Source of the DNA: Chamaecrista fasciculata
Taxonomy: Eukaryota; Streptophyta; Magnoliopsida; Fabales; Fabaceae
DNA length: 64,000 nucleotides
NCBI GenBank assembly: GCA_003254925.1
Contig: QANZ01034327.1
Coordinates: 45,598 to 109,597 of the forward strand
Reading direction: 5' to 3'
Numbering within the stretch: the first letter of the stretch is position 1; each line of letters starts with the position of its first letter. Positions 45,861 to 57,416 of this stretch are shown in pieces. The translations under genes were made by a program, and so were the position numbers. Under the pieces are notes generated by a model, which worked only from the letters and a program-made list of their open reading frames with translations, was not told the origin of the DNA and did not search any database.

Positions 45861-48800
45861 GTTTAGTCTTTGAGCTTCATCCTTCCTCCTTCCCACCTCC
45901 ATGGTCATCTTGGAAACCATATAAGCTTGTGCAATCTCTTCCATCCTCCATTTTCGGCCAAAATTTGGGTATGCTTCAAAAACATCAATTTTATCATTGT
46001 TTCTTGACTTTCTTTGTTGGAATGAATCCTTTGATGATAGTATATTAGGTTGGGTATCTTTGGAAGCCATTAAAACTCCAAAATATTGAGATTTGGGACT
46101 GTTTTTACTCTAGGGTTTATAAGTGACGAAAATTGGGGTTTTTGGTCAAATCTCTTTATTTTCTTGAAATTGTTAGTTTGGATGAGTTCATTGGATAATA
46201 AAAATGAGTTCTAATGCATTGGGTTGAATTTTAAATGCGTATTCTGAAATTTGATTATCGTGTATGAAACTTTGAAGTTTGCATTTTGGTCCATAGGATG
46301 ATTTTGATAGTTTTGATGAACTAAAGGGATTTCTTTGGAACTATGAGGGATTCTCATATCATACTCTTGATTTTAAAGTGTGAAGAACAAAATGCCCAAA
46401 TTTAACTTAAAAGGGTGAAAGAGCCAAGTTTAAAGAATGACCCTGTGTTTTTGACTTTGAAGTTTTGTTTGTGAAATTGCCTTGAACTTGTGGATTTCAA
46501 AACATTTGTTAAAGCTCCCAAATTGATACCCAAGCATTTTGTTAGTCCTTTGGTTAGTATTAGAACTTTAGCTGAGTGTGACTAAGGGTTAGGATGAGTA
46601 TTAAGAAGTGGATGTATTGTTAGAGTCCTTCAGTAGCTATTGTGAAGAGTTCGGCCTTTGGGTTATTTAGAAGTCGATTCTTGAATTGTGTAATTGAGTC
46701 CTTGTTTGTGAATGTGTTTATAGATTTGCTTACGCTGATCGTTGACCGAAAGCTACAAGGTGCAGTTATCGATTCTTCGGATTGAGGTGAGTGGCTTTTT
46801 CCTCCTTGCCTCATGTGAGGGCTTGATTGATGATGAAATTCATTTATTTTTTGAACTAACTTCTTCATTGACAGTTCGTTGAAATTTGGGAACCTTCAGT
46901 ACTTTTGGATGTAAGTCTTTGCATTTTAAATATTTCGTTGATGGTGGTAAGTGATTGAATTGGAATTAAATTATTTTGAGATAATTATTACTTGTTGTGG
47001 ATGAGTTATTGTGTATGACTTATTTTCCCGACAGTGGGATGAGATGATTATTTGTATTACTCCCGAATGAAGGGCGGAGGCTGATATATGTTCAAATTGG
47101 TGGGAATTTCCTCTACGGTGGGAACCTTGATTCTGCAATAGTAGTCATTTAAATTAATTATTATGATGATGCAGGAGGGGGGTGTCCTGGATTATTTGGA
47201 GCTCTAAGGTTGGCTTGACTAGCGTTTAGATGAATCTATTGTGATCCTTATATTCTTGTAAATTGATTGATTTTCGTTAGAGGGTTATCAATATTATTGA
47301 CTTTTCCATACACCATATGATATTTGTTTATATGTGCTTCCTTTTTGTGAGGTTAATGGACTTCTCTAAGTTATGTTTTCCTTTCTTTCATTTTATCTAC
47401 AATTTGGATGGCGATGTAGTGTTTAATTAGTTGTTTGTTTTTTCTTCTTGTATTTGATTATAGGCTTCTTAATCGACCCACCTTGATGGAAAAGATGAAA
47501 TTCTTGCTGTGTATTTTATTTGTTCACTTAGAATGACGATCAATGTTGGTAATAGTATTTAATTTTTATTCGAGTGTTGTATGTCCTAAATTGATTGACT
47601 TGTGCTTGTACTTGTGATGTGCTTGAGCTCTTGTGTTTGTATTTGTGTTTGTTTGTGTTTGTGATTTTGACGGTGATCGTGATCGTAATTGTTTTGGTGT
47701 TTGTATGAGTGGAAAAGGATGTTAGAAACCCTTGGGGACGGCGATACGTAACGCCCAGGTAGATATGAAAAACGAAATGGATATGAGAACCCATTGGGGA
47801 CGGCGATACGTAACGCCCAGTGGATAAGGAAATAGAAATGAAGATGATTATGTAAATAAGAAACCCCCTGGAGACGGCGGTACGTAACGCCTAGGTGGGA
47901 AGTGGAATTAGTAATACGAATGCTGGGGACGGCGATATGTAACGCCCAGCCAAGTTTTGATGTTTGATGTGTCTATTGTAAGGAAACTTAACTTAGTTGT
48001 GAATTGATAATTGCGCGCTATTGAATATTGGGGTCATCGATATTGGATATGTTCATTATCTCGAACGGTTGAGACGATATCATTGAATTGTAATATCATT
48101 GTTGTTTACTTTACAAGAAAGTGCTAAAGATGTGAGTGTTGATGGATTTTTGCGTTTGTGTTGTGTATGTGTTTGCTCTCATAGTAGATTCTGACGGTTG
48201 GAGAAAGAATTGAAATATTGATGCTGTGATATATCTGTGATTGGGTGATGAACTGATTGTTGAATCTTAGTCTGCTCTAAAAGTCTGAGTTAGTTTTAAA
48301 ATGATGATTTTGTGATGTTCAATATTGTTGCTATTAACAATGCGTGAATTCTTCACCTTCGATGGCCTGAACGGTATTGGTTGAAGTGGTATTTTGTTGC
48401 TGGCTATCTTGTAGTGAGATGCTATTGAGGTAATCTTTATTCGGTTGCTCATGGTTTTATATAAAGTTTCTCTACTTTTATACAAATGAGATTTTTATTC
48501 GAAGTTATAAGTATTCAGTTGCTTAAAATAATGTTTACAAAGTTTGATTTCTAACTCCTCTAAAAACATGATCCTAGAAAGGCTTTTAAAGTTAAAATTA
48601 AAGATAGACTTATATTATTTATCAGTTTTAACTCCTCATGAGTTTTCTCTCACTTGATAGTTGTAAAGGTTTTAAATCTTTAATTGATTTGAATACCCTA
48701 ACATACCAAACGTTGATCCTTGGAAGAGTTTTAGAAGAAGATTTCTTTACTTAGTTTTCCTTTCCAAATCGTATTTTAAGAAGACTTTAATCCTTTGTTA

Positions 48801-49496
48801 TTTCTATTACCAAACTATGGTCAAACTTAATTTTCTTCTCAAGGAATCTTCGAAGAATGTTTTTCTAAAGAGTTCCTTAAATCCAAAATATTTTTTTTTA
48901 CCTGGAGTTATCATATTTTAAATTCTTTAAAGGTTCACCAGTTATCTCTACTTGGAACTAATCTTGTTATACGATTTATGTTATAATCATGGTATACGTT
49001 GATTCATTTAGTTAAATGAATGTTATTGTAGATTCTTCATTGTTGATGAGTGTTGGTTTCGTTGGTGATCCCAAGATTGGGATGATTTAGCTGCTCACTG
49101 AGTTTCGACTCACCCCTCGTTTAATATTTTTTTTTTAAGATACAGGTTCAAGTCAAGTTACTACCTCAAATTCCACGAGAAAGTCAATCAAGGCGAGGAT
49201 ATGAAGTTATGTCTCATTATATTTTGTGTGACTTGGTTGTGCGAACGATTAATTGTGTGTATTTTGGTTGGTTACTTCGAGGTGGGATTACATTGATTAG
49301 TGACACTCGATGTTGGTAATTATGCTTGTAAACCTTGAAATAATAATGTATGGGTATTGTGGAGAATATACGTATATTGTAATTCATCATAATTATGTTA
49401 TGCAAATTATTATGGTTTGTCTGTGGGTAGATTTACGGCGTGGGATAGGCCTATGTCCGTGCCGGTCACGTGCTCCCTCAGAGGGGTCGTGACAAA
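45861..49496 (-). repeat. Long LTR segment, TGTCACGACC family, copy 1
   Basis: Read on the minus strand it begins TGTCACGACCCCTCTGAGGG at 49496 and shares the sequence after it with the segment starting at 55925 (GGAGCACGTGACCGGCA, then CCCACGC.GTAA). Both contain clusters of the same 25-bp unit. It has no coding domains. The low-coordinate end abuts the LTR of element A. It is a solo or truncated LTR, or the outer part of a very long composite LTR. A 70-codon minus-strand frame at 46070-45858 lies within it and has no recognised family. Confidence 0.6.
47734..47949 (+). repeat. Four dispersed copies of a 25-bp unit
   Basis: GGGGACGGCGATACGTAACG (followed by CCCAG) occurs at 47734-47758, 47796-47820, 47870-47894 (variant) and 47925-47949. 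The copies are spaced 55-74 bp, with diverged AT-rich spacers between them. The unit recurs inverted at 57156-57416. Confidence 0.85.
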
Positions 49497-49739
49497 ATCT
49501 CTCTCTATTTGTATTAATCTTAATTTATTCTATCTCTTCCACTCATTAATTCTCTCTCTCTCAACATAGCTCGACTCAGATCCAGAATTTTCATCCTTCC
49601 TCCTTCCACATATGGCTCTCGCTGCGTTGAAGAGTCAAAAATATCAAACTATAGAATTTATATTAAATGTATTATTTCTTTCCAAGTTTCTTATATTTCT
49701 CTGTTCTCTTTTATTACTAATATTATATTAATTTTTTTA
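49497..49739. other. Spacer between LTR segment and Mutator-like element
   Basis: A CT-rich tract precedes ATGGCTCTCGCTGCGTTGAAG at 49611, which looks like a plant leader plus short first exon, but nothing downstream confirms a gene. The 9-bp target duplication ATTTTTTTA is at 49731-49739. Confidence 0.4.
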
Positions 49740-52230
49740 GGGTAAATTGTAATTTCGTACCCTGTGGTTAGGGGCAGTTCCCCTTGGTACCCTGAAAGAA
49801 AAATTTTTGCATTGTGGTACCTCGTAGTTTGCTCCGTTAGCGATTTGGTCCCCTGAGGTTTTTTTCTGTTAGGATTTAACAGCAAATGTACGTTAAAATG
49901 TCAAAAATCTCCCGAAAAGTCTTCTCTTATGCGTTTAAGTCATTTCCCTTTACTAAAAGGGATCAAAACATAAAGAATTAATTATAAAAGGGTCTTTAGA
50001 ATTCTAATATTATAGATTTTTCTCCTTTTCATAAGATTTCTTTTGAATAGGTCCTGATTTAATTACACTTTAATCCCAAAAGTTTATGATCTTTATCAAA
50101 ATAGTCCTTAGAACCTCAAAAGACAAATGAGCATCTATGATTTATCAAAAAATCCCTATATTCAACTACAATTTTCATTCAAGTACACTACAAACAAATC
50201 AAAACCCCCAAATTTTTCCAAAATCAAGCCCCACAAACCAAATTTATCCCATTATTTTCGATTCCTCCTCTTTTTCATCATTTTCATTCATTTTAGTCTC
50301 AAATCCTCAAAATAAAATTGTAAAGTGTCCCAAAACTCTTCCAAACATTCCAATTTAGTCCTTAAAAATATTAAAAACCAAAAACCCTAAAATCCTAAAA
50401 TTGTAAAGTGTCCCAAAACTCTTCCAAACATTCCAATTTAGTCCTTAAAAATATTAAAAACCCTAAAACCCTAATCCCTAAAATTCTAAACCTTAAACCA
50501 TAAACCCTAAACCCTAACCCCTAAATCCTAAACCCCTAAAAAACCACTCTCTTGCAATTTGGTCCCTAAATCCTAATTTGGTCCCTAAAATAGCCCCAAA
50601 ACGTGCGTTTTGATTCAAAACCTAGCCCCCTTTGTTTTCTCTCTCTCCAAACCATCGACATCTCCCTTTCTTCCATCTCTATTCTCAGTTTTCAAATTTC
50701 TTTCCTCCATCTCCGTCGTTGCCTCGCCTCCAGCATCCTCCACCGTGTTTGTCGTCGCCGTCAGTCCTTCTTCTCGCCACCGTCGTCTGAAGAGCTCGTC
50801 ACTGCCGTCGTGCTCCTCTCTTCCTCCTCCATTTTCGTGGCTCTCTCATCTTGCTCGTTGCATTCTCTTCCCCTGTTGGTTTCGTTTTCAACTCCATTGT
50901 TCTTCTCCAGCGTCGTCGTCGTCGTTAGTGCTTCCCCTTGCCATCGTCGTTCTTTCCTTCTCTTCCATTCTCGTTTAATCATCATCTTCATCTTTCCAAA
51001 TTAATTTATTTTAATCTTCATCTAAATCTCCTGGGCATATTTGCATCTAGATCAAGACAAGTTTGGGAGTTTGTGTGTGCGTTTGTTCGAATTTGTTCTG
51101 GGCGAATTTCTGCATTGCTTCATCTTCATTTTCTGTGTTTGTTCGAATTTCTGGGCAGATTTGCTATTTACTCTGACCCAAATCAGAAGATTTCTGCGAT
51201 TTGTGATTTACTTTGATCTCCTGCTGCGATTTGCTACGATTTCCGTTATTGATTTGCTGCGATTTGAGGGTTGTGAGATTTGGGGGAGAAGATGATGATG
51301 ACGACGATGATGAGAAGATGAAACTGGATGAAAATAATGAGAAGATGTGAGATTTGTGTGCTTTTTTCATGAAGGAATCTGGATTTGGGTTAGTGGATTT
51401 AGGGACCAAATTGCAAGAGAGTGGTTTTTTAGGGGTTTAGGATTTAGGGGTTAGAGTTTAGGTTTTAGGGTTTAGGGTTTAAGGTTTAGAATTTTAGGGA
51501 TTAGGGTTTTTAATATTTTTGAGGACTAAATTGGAATGTTTGGAAGAGTTTTGGGACACTTTACAATTTTAGGATTTTAGGGTTTAGGGTTTTAGGGTTT
51601 TTAATATTTTTAAGGACTAAATTGGAATGTTTGGAAGAGTTTTGGGACACTTTACAATTTTATTTTGAGGATTTGAGACTAAAATGAATGAAAATGATGA
51701 AAAANNNNNNNNNNNNNNNNNNNNNNNNNNNNNNNNNNNNNNNNNNNNNNNAAAAATTTGGGGGTTTTGATTTGTTTGTAGTGTACTTGAATGAAAATTG
51801 TAGTTGAATATAAGGATTTTTTGATAAATCATAGATGCTCATTTGTCTTTTGAGGTTCTAAGGACTATTTTGATAAAGGTCATAAACTTTTGGGATTATA
51901 GTGTAATTAAATCAGGACCTATTCAAAAGAAATCTTATGAAAAGGAGAAAATTCTATAATATTAGAATTCTAAAGACCCTTTTATAATTAATTCTTTATG
52001 TTTTGATCCCTTTTAGTAAAGGGAAAGGACTTAAACGCATAAGAGAAGACTTGTTGGGAGATTTTTGACATTTTAACATAAATTTGCCGTTAAATCGTAA
52101 CAGAATAAAACCTCAGGGGACCAAATTGCTAACAGAGCAAACCACGGGGTACCACAATGCAAAAATTTTTCTTTCAGGGTACCGAAGGGGAACCGCCCCT
52201 AACCACAGGGTACCAAATTGCAATTTACCC
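49740..52230. mobile_element. 2.5-kb fold-back Mutator-like element with about 0.8-kb arms
   Basis: The ends GGGTAAATTG (49740) and CAATTTACCC (ending 52230) are perfectly inverted. Arms run from 49740 to about 50565 and from about 51390 to 52230. The flanks ATTTTTTTA at 49731-49739 and 52231-52239 are identical, a 9-bp target duplication as for Mutator-type elements. Within each arm a segment of about 80 bp (TTGTAAAGTGTCCCAAAACT...) is tandemly duplicated, and telomere-like CCCTAAA variants cluster (50460-50540; 51425-51500). The 0.8-kb centre is GC-richer and CT-rich on one side, like a captured gene 5' region, but no known domain is present. A 47-N gap (51705-51751) sits in the right arm. 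Confidence 0.8.
51705..51751. other. Assembly gap (47 N) in the right arm of the fold-back element
   Basis: The sequences on both sides are the complements of left-arm sequence around 50197-50218 and 50272-50289. The missing bases should therefore mirror about 50219-50271 (53 nt), close to the gap size. Confidence 0.95.
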
Positions 52231-52239
52231 ATTTTTTTA

Positions 52240-54912
52240 TGTATATGTCATGTCGAAGAAGAATAATGGAGGCAAATGAATCTCTTCAATGATACTCTTA
52301 GAAAATGGTGACACAAGTTTTTCTTCTTCTTCTTTTCTCACTACATTTGTGTTAGAGAGTATAACATTCATGTTTCATATCATAATAATTTTTTTAAGGA
52401 TTAATGAGATATGATACCATCTCACAACACCCTTATAGTTCAACTATAAAATGATTTTTCAATACCATTTCACTTTCTTTCTAATTATACTTTTGGTTTG
52501 TATTTGCAGATGAAAAAATTAGATCAATCAAAAGGTTTGAATTTTCTTTAAAATCATATCATTCAAACCCGTCGTTTTTTCCAATTCTTATGCTCTTGTC
52601 TTCCATCCACATCACCTTATATTTCCATATAAAATAATATTAAGTTTATTGTTTAATAGATTTGTTCAAGATTTAAATTATTCATTATGAATTATGAGGT
52701 TGTTTTATTTTAAGAATCCGTCAATTTGTACAAACTTCAAATTATGTTAGCATATATATGGTGTTATGTATATGACATGATCGATTTTCTCTAGGTGGCA
52801 ATTGGTGATGTCGGTGACGATAGCCTCAATGGCATCTCAGGCGTAGGAAGGATGGTTATCAAAGATGCCAAAATTGAGCATGCAAGACCATCGTAATTGT
52901 TTTCTCTTCAATCTTTGATTTTGGTTATTTTCTTTCATATCCTTCTCAATTGAATATTCCACTAATTTCTCAACTACTTTGCTTTCTTACTTTTAATTAA
53001 TATTTTATTTAATTCTTTGTATAATATTTTAAGCGTTGCATGTGAGTTTCAAATGACCACGTTGCATTCGTGCATGCTGTCGATGAGGGTGAATGGGCGC
53101 AGCAGCAAATTAAAGAAAGGGGATGGATGCAACAAATTTTTTTTATTTAGTTTTATAATTTTTTATTTAATTGATTTTATGGGTGATTTTCTTGACAGCT
53201 TTTGTCTTATAATTTAATTTTCTTATTAATGTATTGATTAGGGTTCTACCTCCAACTTCAATATGTAATGGTTATATGGGATTAATTAACATTGTGGATT
53301 GTTTTGCTTCTTTTTGTTCTATCATTTGTTTTATATTTTTTTGATTAAAAGTGCGACATTGAATTTTTATAAGATAGCAAATAATAAAATCATGGTATTC
53401 ATTTGTTTTGTCAATAAGGGTCTTCATCTGTACGTTAAAGAAAAGAGTTTTGAATGCTAATAAATTGTCAATTTTGTCACTCAAAATTGAGCTGCAAGTT
53501 AAAAATGAAAAAAGTTTTTACTCCATTTCATGCTATTTTGGCTTTGTTCAATTGATTGCATTTGATATGCAAATCACAATATTTTGGGTATGCCTTAATG
53601 TGTAAAATTGATATTTGATATGCAAAATATAATTTACACATTAAGGCATACCCAAAATTGAAGCAAACTTAGGTAAATTATATTTTGTGATCGCGAAGAT
53701 TTCCACCACAAATATCAATTTTACTTTTTTGTACTTTCATTTTTTGATAATTTAAAATTTAGAAATATAATGAATATATTTTTAAGGAAATTACTTAAAT
53801 AATTACATATATAGTATTAATATTTACTTATGTCATATTATAAAAGAAAGTAATGCAATGCTGACTATAAAACAATTAGTGGATTAATTTTAGAAATTCA
53901 AAACAATTAGTATCATTAACTAAATAATATATCAAATTTTCAAAATTTCGAAATCCAGTTTAGACTTAACCCTACCTTAAAACTAAACTTGATTTGCATT
54001 ATGTGATAAGAATTTTTTTATTTTTTTTGGCCTGGACATTATGTGATAAGAATTACTTTTGAATGTATGACATATAAACACTCACATGGTGTTAAGGCGG
54101 GTGACAAACTTTGTAAATATTCAAATCCTTTGTCATATCATTTTGAAAATTAATGTGTGATACTTACTATTTTGCATGATTTTCATGCACAAATCATGCA
54201 TTATCATTATTTTTATTAATTAACATAATGCATTATAGATAATCATGTGCGAAATTTATGTTCATTGTTTACATTACTTTAAATGTTTCATCTTTAATGA
54301 TCTAATAAATGATAACCAAAAATTATTTATGGTCATCAATCACCAATTATTTTTAATTATGTCTCTTATTATTTATAACTTAGGTAAGGCTGAAATTCAG
54401 CCTTTATCACTTAATTGAATAATTTAAATTATGTTATGTTACAAAAATGATTATTTTGAATTTTGTAATTGATTAAATTCCCTTTATTTGTACCCAATTC
54501 CCACATAAAACAATAAGTTCTTAGTTTCTTAACATTGATTTTGAGGTTTTTTCAGCAATATATATATTATATGGTAAGACACTTTTGCTATCTATTATGT
54601 CTTTATATTGCAAGAAAATAAATTTATATAACAAGATAAATTGGCCAATAAAAATTCCCTATAATGCAATGTTGATTACTAATATTTTTTGCCAGAATGG
54701 TTATTAATGTTTTGGTTCTTCATTTATCATAAAAGTATGAACTTTTTATTTATTAAAATTTAAAAGACAAATGCAAAAGAACTACAATTTTTTTTGTTCC
54801 TAAATTTTAAACGTAGGCAGACTAAGGGTTTTGAAAGTTGGTGTTATTGGTGAAGTAAGAAGCTGGAAAGAGAACAAAAATAAAGGACATGAAGTTCCAT
54901 TTTAGAATTACA
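52240..54912. other. AT-rich region, possible gene relics
   Basis: There is no intact gene. Bases 52795-52893 follow a CTCTAG acceptor and read VAIGDVGDDSLNGISGVGRM in one frame, exon-like but of unknown family. Bases 53037-53130 are also of more coding-like composition. The rest is AT-rich. Confidence 0.4.
53581..53658. repeat. Near-perfect hairpin with about 26-bp arms
   Basis: ATTTTGGGTATGCCTTAATG (and on to TGTAAA) at 53581-53606 is the exact complement of 53633-53658. The loop is about 26 bp and contains GATATTTGATATGC. It could be a tiny fold-back element. Confidence 0.7.
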
Positions 54913-54941
54913 CTAGGTTTTGACCCGTGCGATGCACGGGT
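54913..54941 (-). mobile_element. Helitron-type 3' terminus
   Basis: On the minus strand the order is ACCCGTGC-ATC-GCACGGGT (54941-54923), a 6-bp spacer CAAAAC, then CTAG ending at 54913 beside a host T. This is the standard Helitron 3' end. The 5' end would be at higher coordinates but was not located. A second, decayed hairpin of the same kind (CCCATGCAATGCACGGG) lies at 55513-55530, with related sequence beyond it, so two related termini are in tandem. Confidence 0.6.
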
Positions 54942-55071
54942 GGTCATGATACAGAAATATGTTACAGAGTACCTGTTTGGTCAACAACATTATATACTAC
55001 GAAGACTTCAATCTAAAGACAAACATAATGTGATGTGACGAGGTCATCAGTGTTAAATAGATCCAGGCAAT

Positions 55072-55275
55072 ACCAACAAAGGTTGGCCCAGTTGGTAAGG
55101 AGTCGACTTATAACCCACAAGGTCGTGAGTTCCATTCCCACTGCCGATGTGAGGACCTTGTTGGTAGGCGATCTGTAAGTACCTCTTTAAGCGCTCATAG
55201 AGCCTGGAGGCCTGCCCTGGCCTTGGTGAGCCCCTGGGGCCCAACTCACCTAAACTTTTGCCTACCAAAAAAAAA
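55072..55275 (+). mobile_element. tRNA-derived SINE with intact target duplication
   Basis: The 5' head GGCCCAGTTGGTAAGGAG is an A-box-like tRNA sequence, and GGTCGTGAGTTCCATTCCC resembles a B box. A unique tail ends in CCTACC and an A tract. Direct repeats TAGATCCAGGCAAT (up to 17 bp counting adjacent A/T) at 55055-55071 and 55276-55292 flank the unit. The element is about 204 bp including tail, typical for plant SINEs, and appears young because its duplication is identical. Confidence 0.85.
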
Positions 55276-55292
55276 AAATAGATCCAGGCAAT

Positions 55293-55924
55293 GGTTTCGT
55301 ACAGGATTACAATGTTCAGCCAATTTATTATTAAAATAATATAAACAAAACATGCTATAGTGCTTGTACAATATATCATTATCAAATCGATATCATTATG
55401 TAAAATATAAAAAACATCATGCTCTTTTATCCATATTAATAAGTCATCTAATATTTTGGAATACTTCTCTATAAAGAACGTTATCAGTTTTCCTGCTTTC
55501 TTCGTCCTTTTGACCCATGCAATGCACGGGCGGTTGTGTTTCAAAAGTATGTTATAGAGGATCTGTTTGTTTCAACCAATTTAATAAAAAGAACACTTTA
55601 AATTGAACATTTATATGTTCCAAGCTGTAGATTGTGCATGCCATCAAATCATATCTGTTGTATGTTCCAAGTAATTTTTATTATACCTTTCTCACGTGGA
55701 GCACATCTATAATTGGAAATGAATAAAAAAGAAGTAAGTTATAATGCTCGCTATGAAGTTGTTAAGACGATTGCTAATAAAACAATATCATTTGTTAAAC
55801 TATTCAAACATCCGACTAGCGTATTCATAAGAATAACTCATCTAACATTTTGGAATACCTCTCTGTATACAACGTTCTCAGTTTATCCGCTGCCTTCATC
55901 CTTCGACAAATTTTCAATTAGTAT
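55293..55924. other. Helitron-associated AT-rich spacer
   Basis: It contains the second CCCATGCAATGCACGGG hairpin and sequence related to that after the first (TATGTTA.AGAG.A.CTGTTTG). Two copies of 'catctaa(t/c)attttggaatac' occur at about 55444-55466 and 55838-55859. No gene is seen. Confidence 0.45.
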
Positions 55925-56598
55925 TGTCACGACCCCCTCCATGGGAGCACGTGACCGGCATGGACATCAGTCCATCCCACGCTGTAAGCCTACCCACCGT
56001 AAACCCACATCAAAAACACCATAACAACATAATGATTCACTTTATACACAATTATATTAAACGATACTTGGACAAACATAATTCATCATTCACTTGCACA
56101 TTCCTGTCAATCTACCAATTTAGAATATCATCTATTGATTCAAACATTGTCTCAAATATCAAATAAAGACACAGTGCCAAATTAAACTATGGCATCAGCG
56201 ACTCATACAAAATATCGAATAAATCCCTGAATCCCCTCCCTAAGTACTAATGGAGTTGACACTCTAGAGTTAAATGCAACTTTACACCAGAAGACAAATT
56301 ACCCACACGAACATTGACGTGGGCTTCTTAATAATTCCCTCTCGGAGCAGAAGTAGCAGCTTGTCCTAGACCTGTATCTGAAACTATAAAAGGAAAGGGG
56401 TGAGTCGAAACTCAGTGAGCGGCTAACCCATCCCAGTCGCGGTGTAGGGCACCACCACGTAGGGAAAGGGGTCACCAACAATATCGGAAACATGATGACA
56501 AACAAATCTTATAATAAGTTCACTTATACATTAAAAATGACTACTCTCATAATTGTATTTAAGTACCTTTATTAATCGGATATAAACAAGGATTCAAG

Positions 56599-56918
56599 TG
56601 TTGGGAATCCTAGGCGCCTAAGGCAGCGGAAGCAAAAATTAAAATAAAAAATAACGCCTAAGTCCTATGATTCCCGAACGGATCCGCTAGTAGAATTTAA
56701 AACTTTTGGTTAGTGTTATACCTCAGAGTTTCAAAACGATGGTTGTACGGGGCGAGTTCCACGGAGTCCACTCCCAGAGTTCTCCCTCTGCCAGTAATCC
56801 ACACGAACAGTTTCTTTGATCACCGAGGTGCTAGCCTCCAAATTCTTTTCTCAAAAGAATTTCCGGGACCAATCTACAGACCTCTGAATTTTCAAGAACT
56901 CCTTCTTGATAATTCAGA
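56599..56918 (+). repeat. Copia-type LTR 5' segment, copy 1
   Basis: It begins TGTTGGGAATCCTAGGCGCC, a start pattern common in Ty1/copia LTRs of plants (TGTTGGGAAT...GCAGCGGAA). It ends at a single N (56919), after which the host LTR sequence seems to resume. The same sequence recurs from 63740. No closing CA end or target duplication is visible. Confidence 0.6.
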
Positions 56919-57155
56919 NTATTTAGAGAGAAAAGGTAGCTTAAATATAATATGAAATTCCCAACGATAATTATACCCATAACGTTCACCTTTAAAATAA
57001 ACAATAACACTGCCAAATCTAGGGATATCATTCTAACCATCAGAAATGACGAAAACACTCAATATCAACAACATCAATGTTCAACATCGAGCAATCATTA
57101 ATTCATAACCAAATAGGGTTTCAATGCAATAGATCTATCAAGTATCACAACACAG

Positions 57156-57416
57156 CTGGGCGTTACGTATCGCCGTCCCCAGCATTCCCATTTCCATTTC
57201 CAATTCCCACCTAGGCGTTACGTATCGCCGTCCCCAGGGGGTTTGCTCACTTTCATATCCATATCCACTGGGCGTTACGTATCGCCGTCCCCAAAGATTT
57301 CTCATTTTCATATTCTCTTTCATTTCCCACTTGGGCGTTACGTATCGCCGTCCCTAAGGGTTTCTCTTGTCCGTCTCTTCTCATAAATCGGCTGGGCGTT
57401 ACGTATCGCCGTCCCT
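57156..57416 (-). repeat. Five inverted copies of the 25-bp unit
   Basis: Copies at 57156-57180, 57211-57235, 57268-57292, 57331-57355 and 57392-57416 are the reverse complement of those at 47734-47949. They have similar spacing (55-63 bp) but diverged spacers. Confidence 0.85.

Noticed and set aside
47734-47949. Regularly spaced 25-bp repeats resembling a CRISPR array
   Set aside because: The window is plant nuclear DNA, there are only four to five units, spacers vary from about 30 to 50 bp, and the units lie inside an LTR.
50603-51004. Ser/Phe-rich frames in the centre of the fold-back element
   Set aside because: Overlapping frames all reflect CT-rich composition, and no domain is visible. 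They may be captured leader sequence, so I kept this as a note only.
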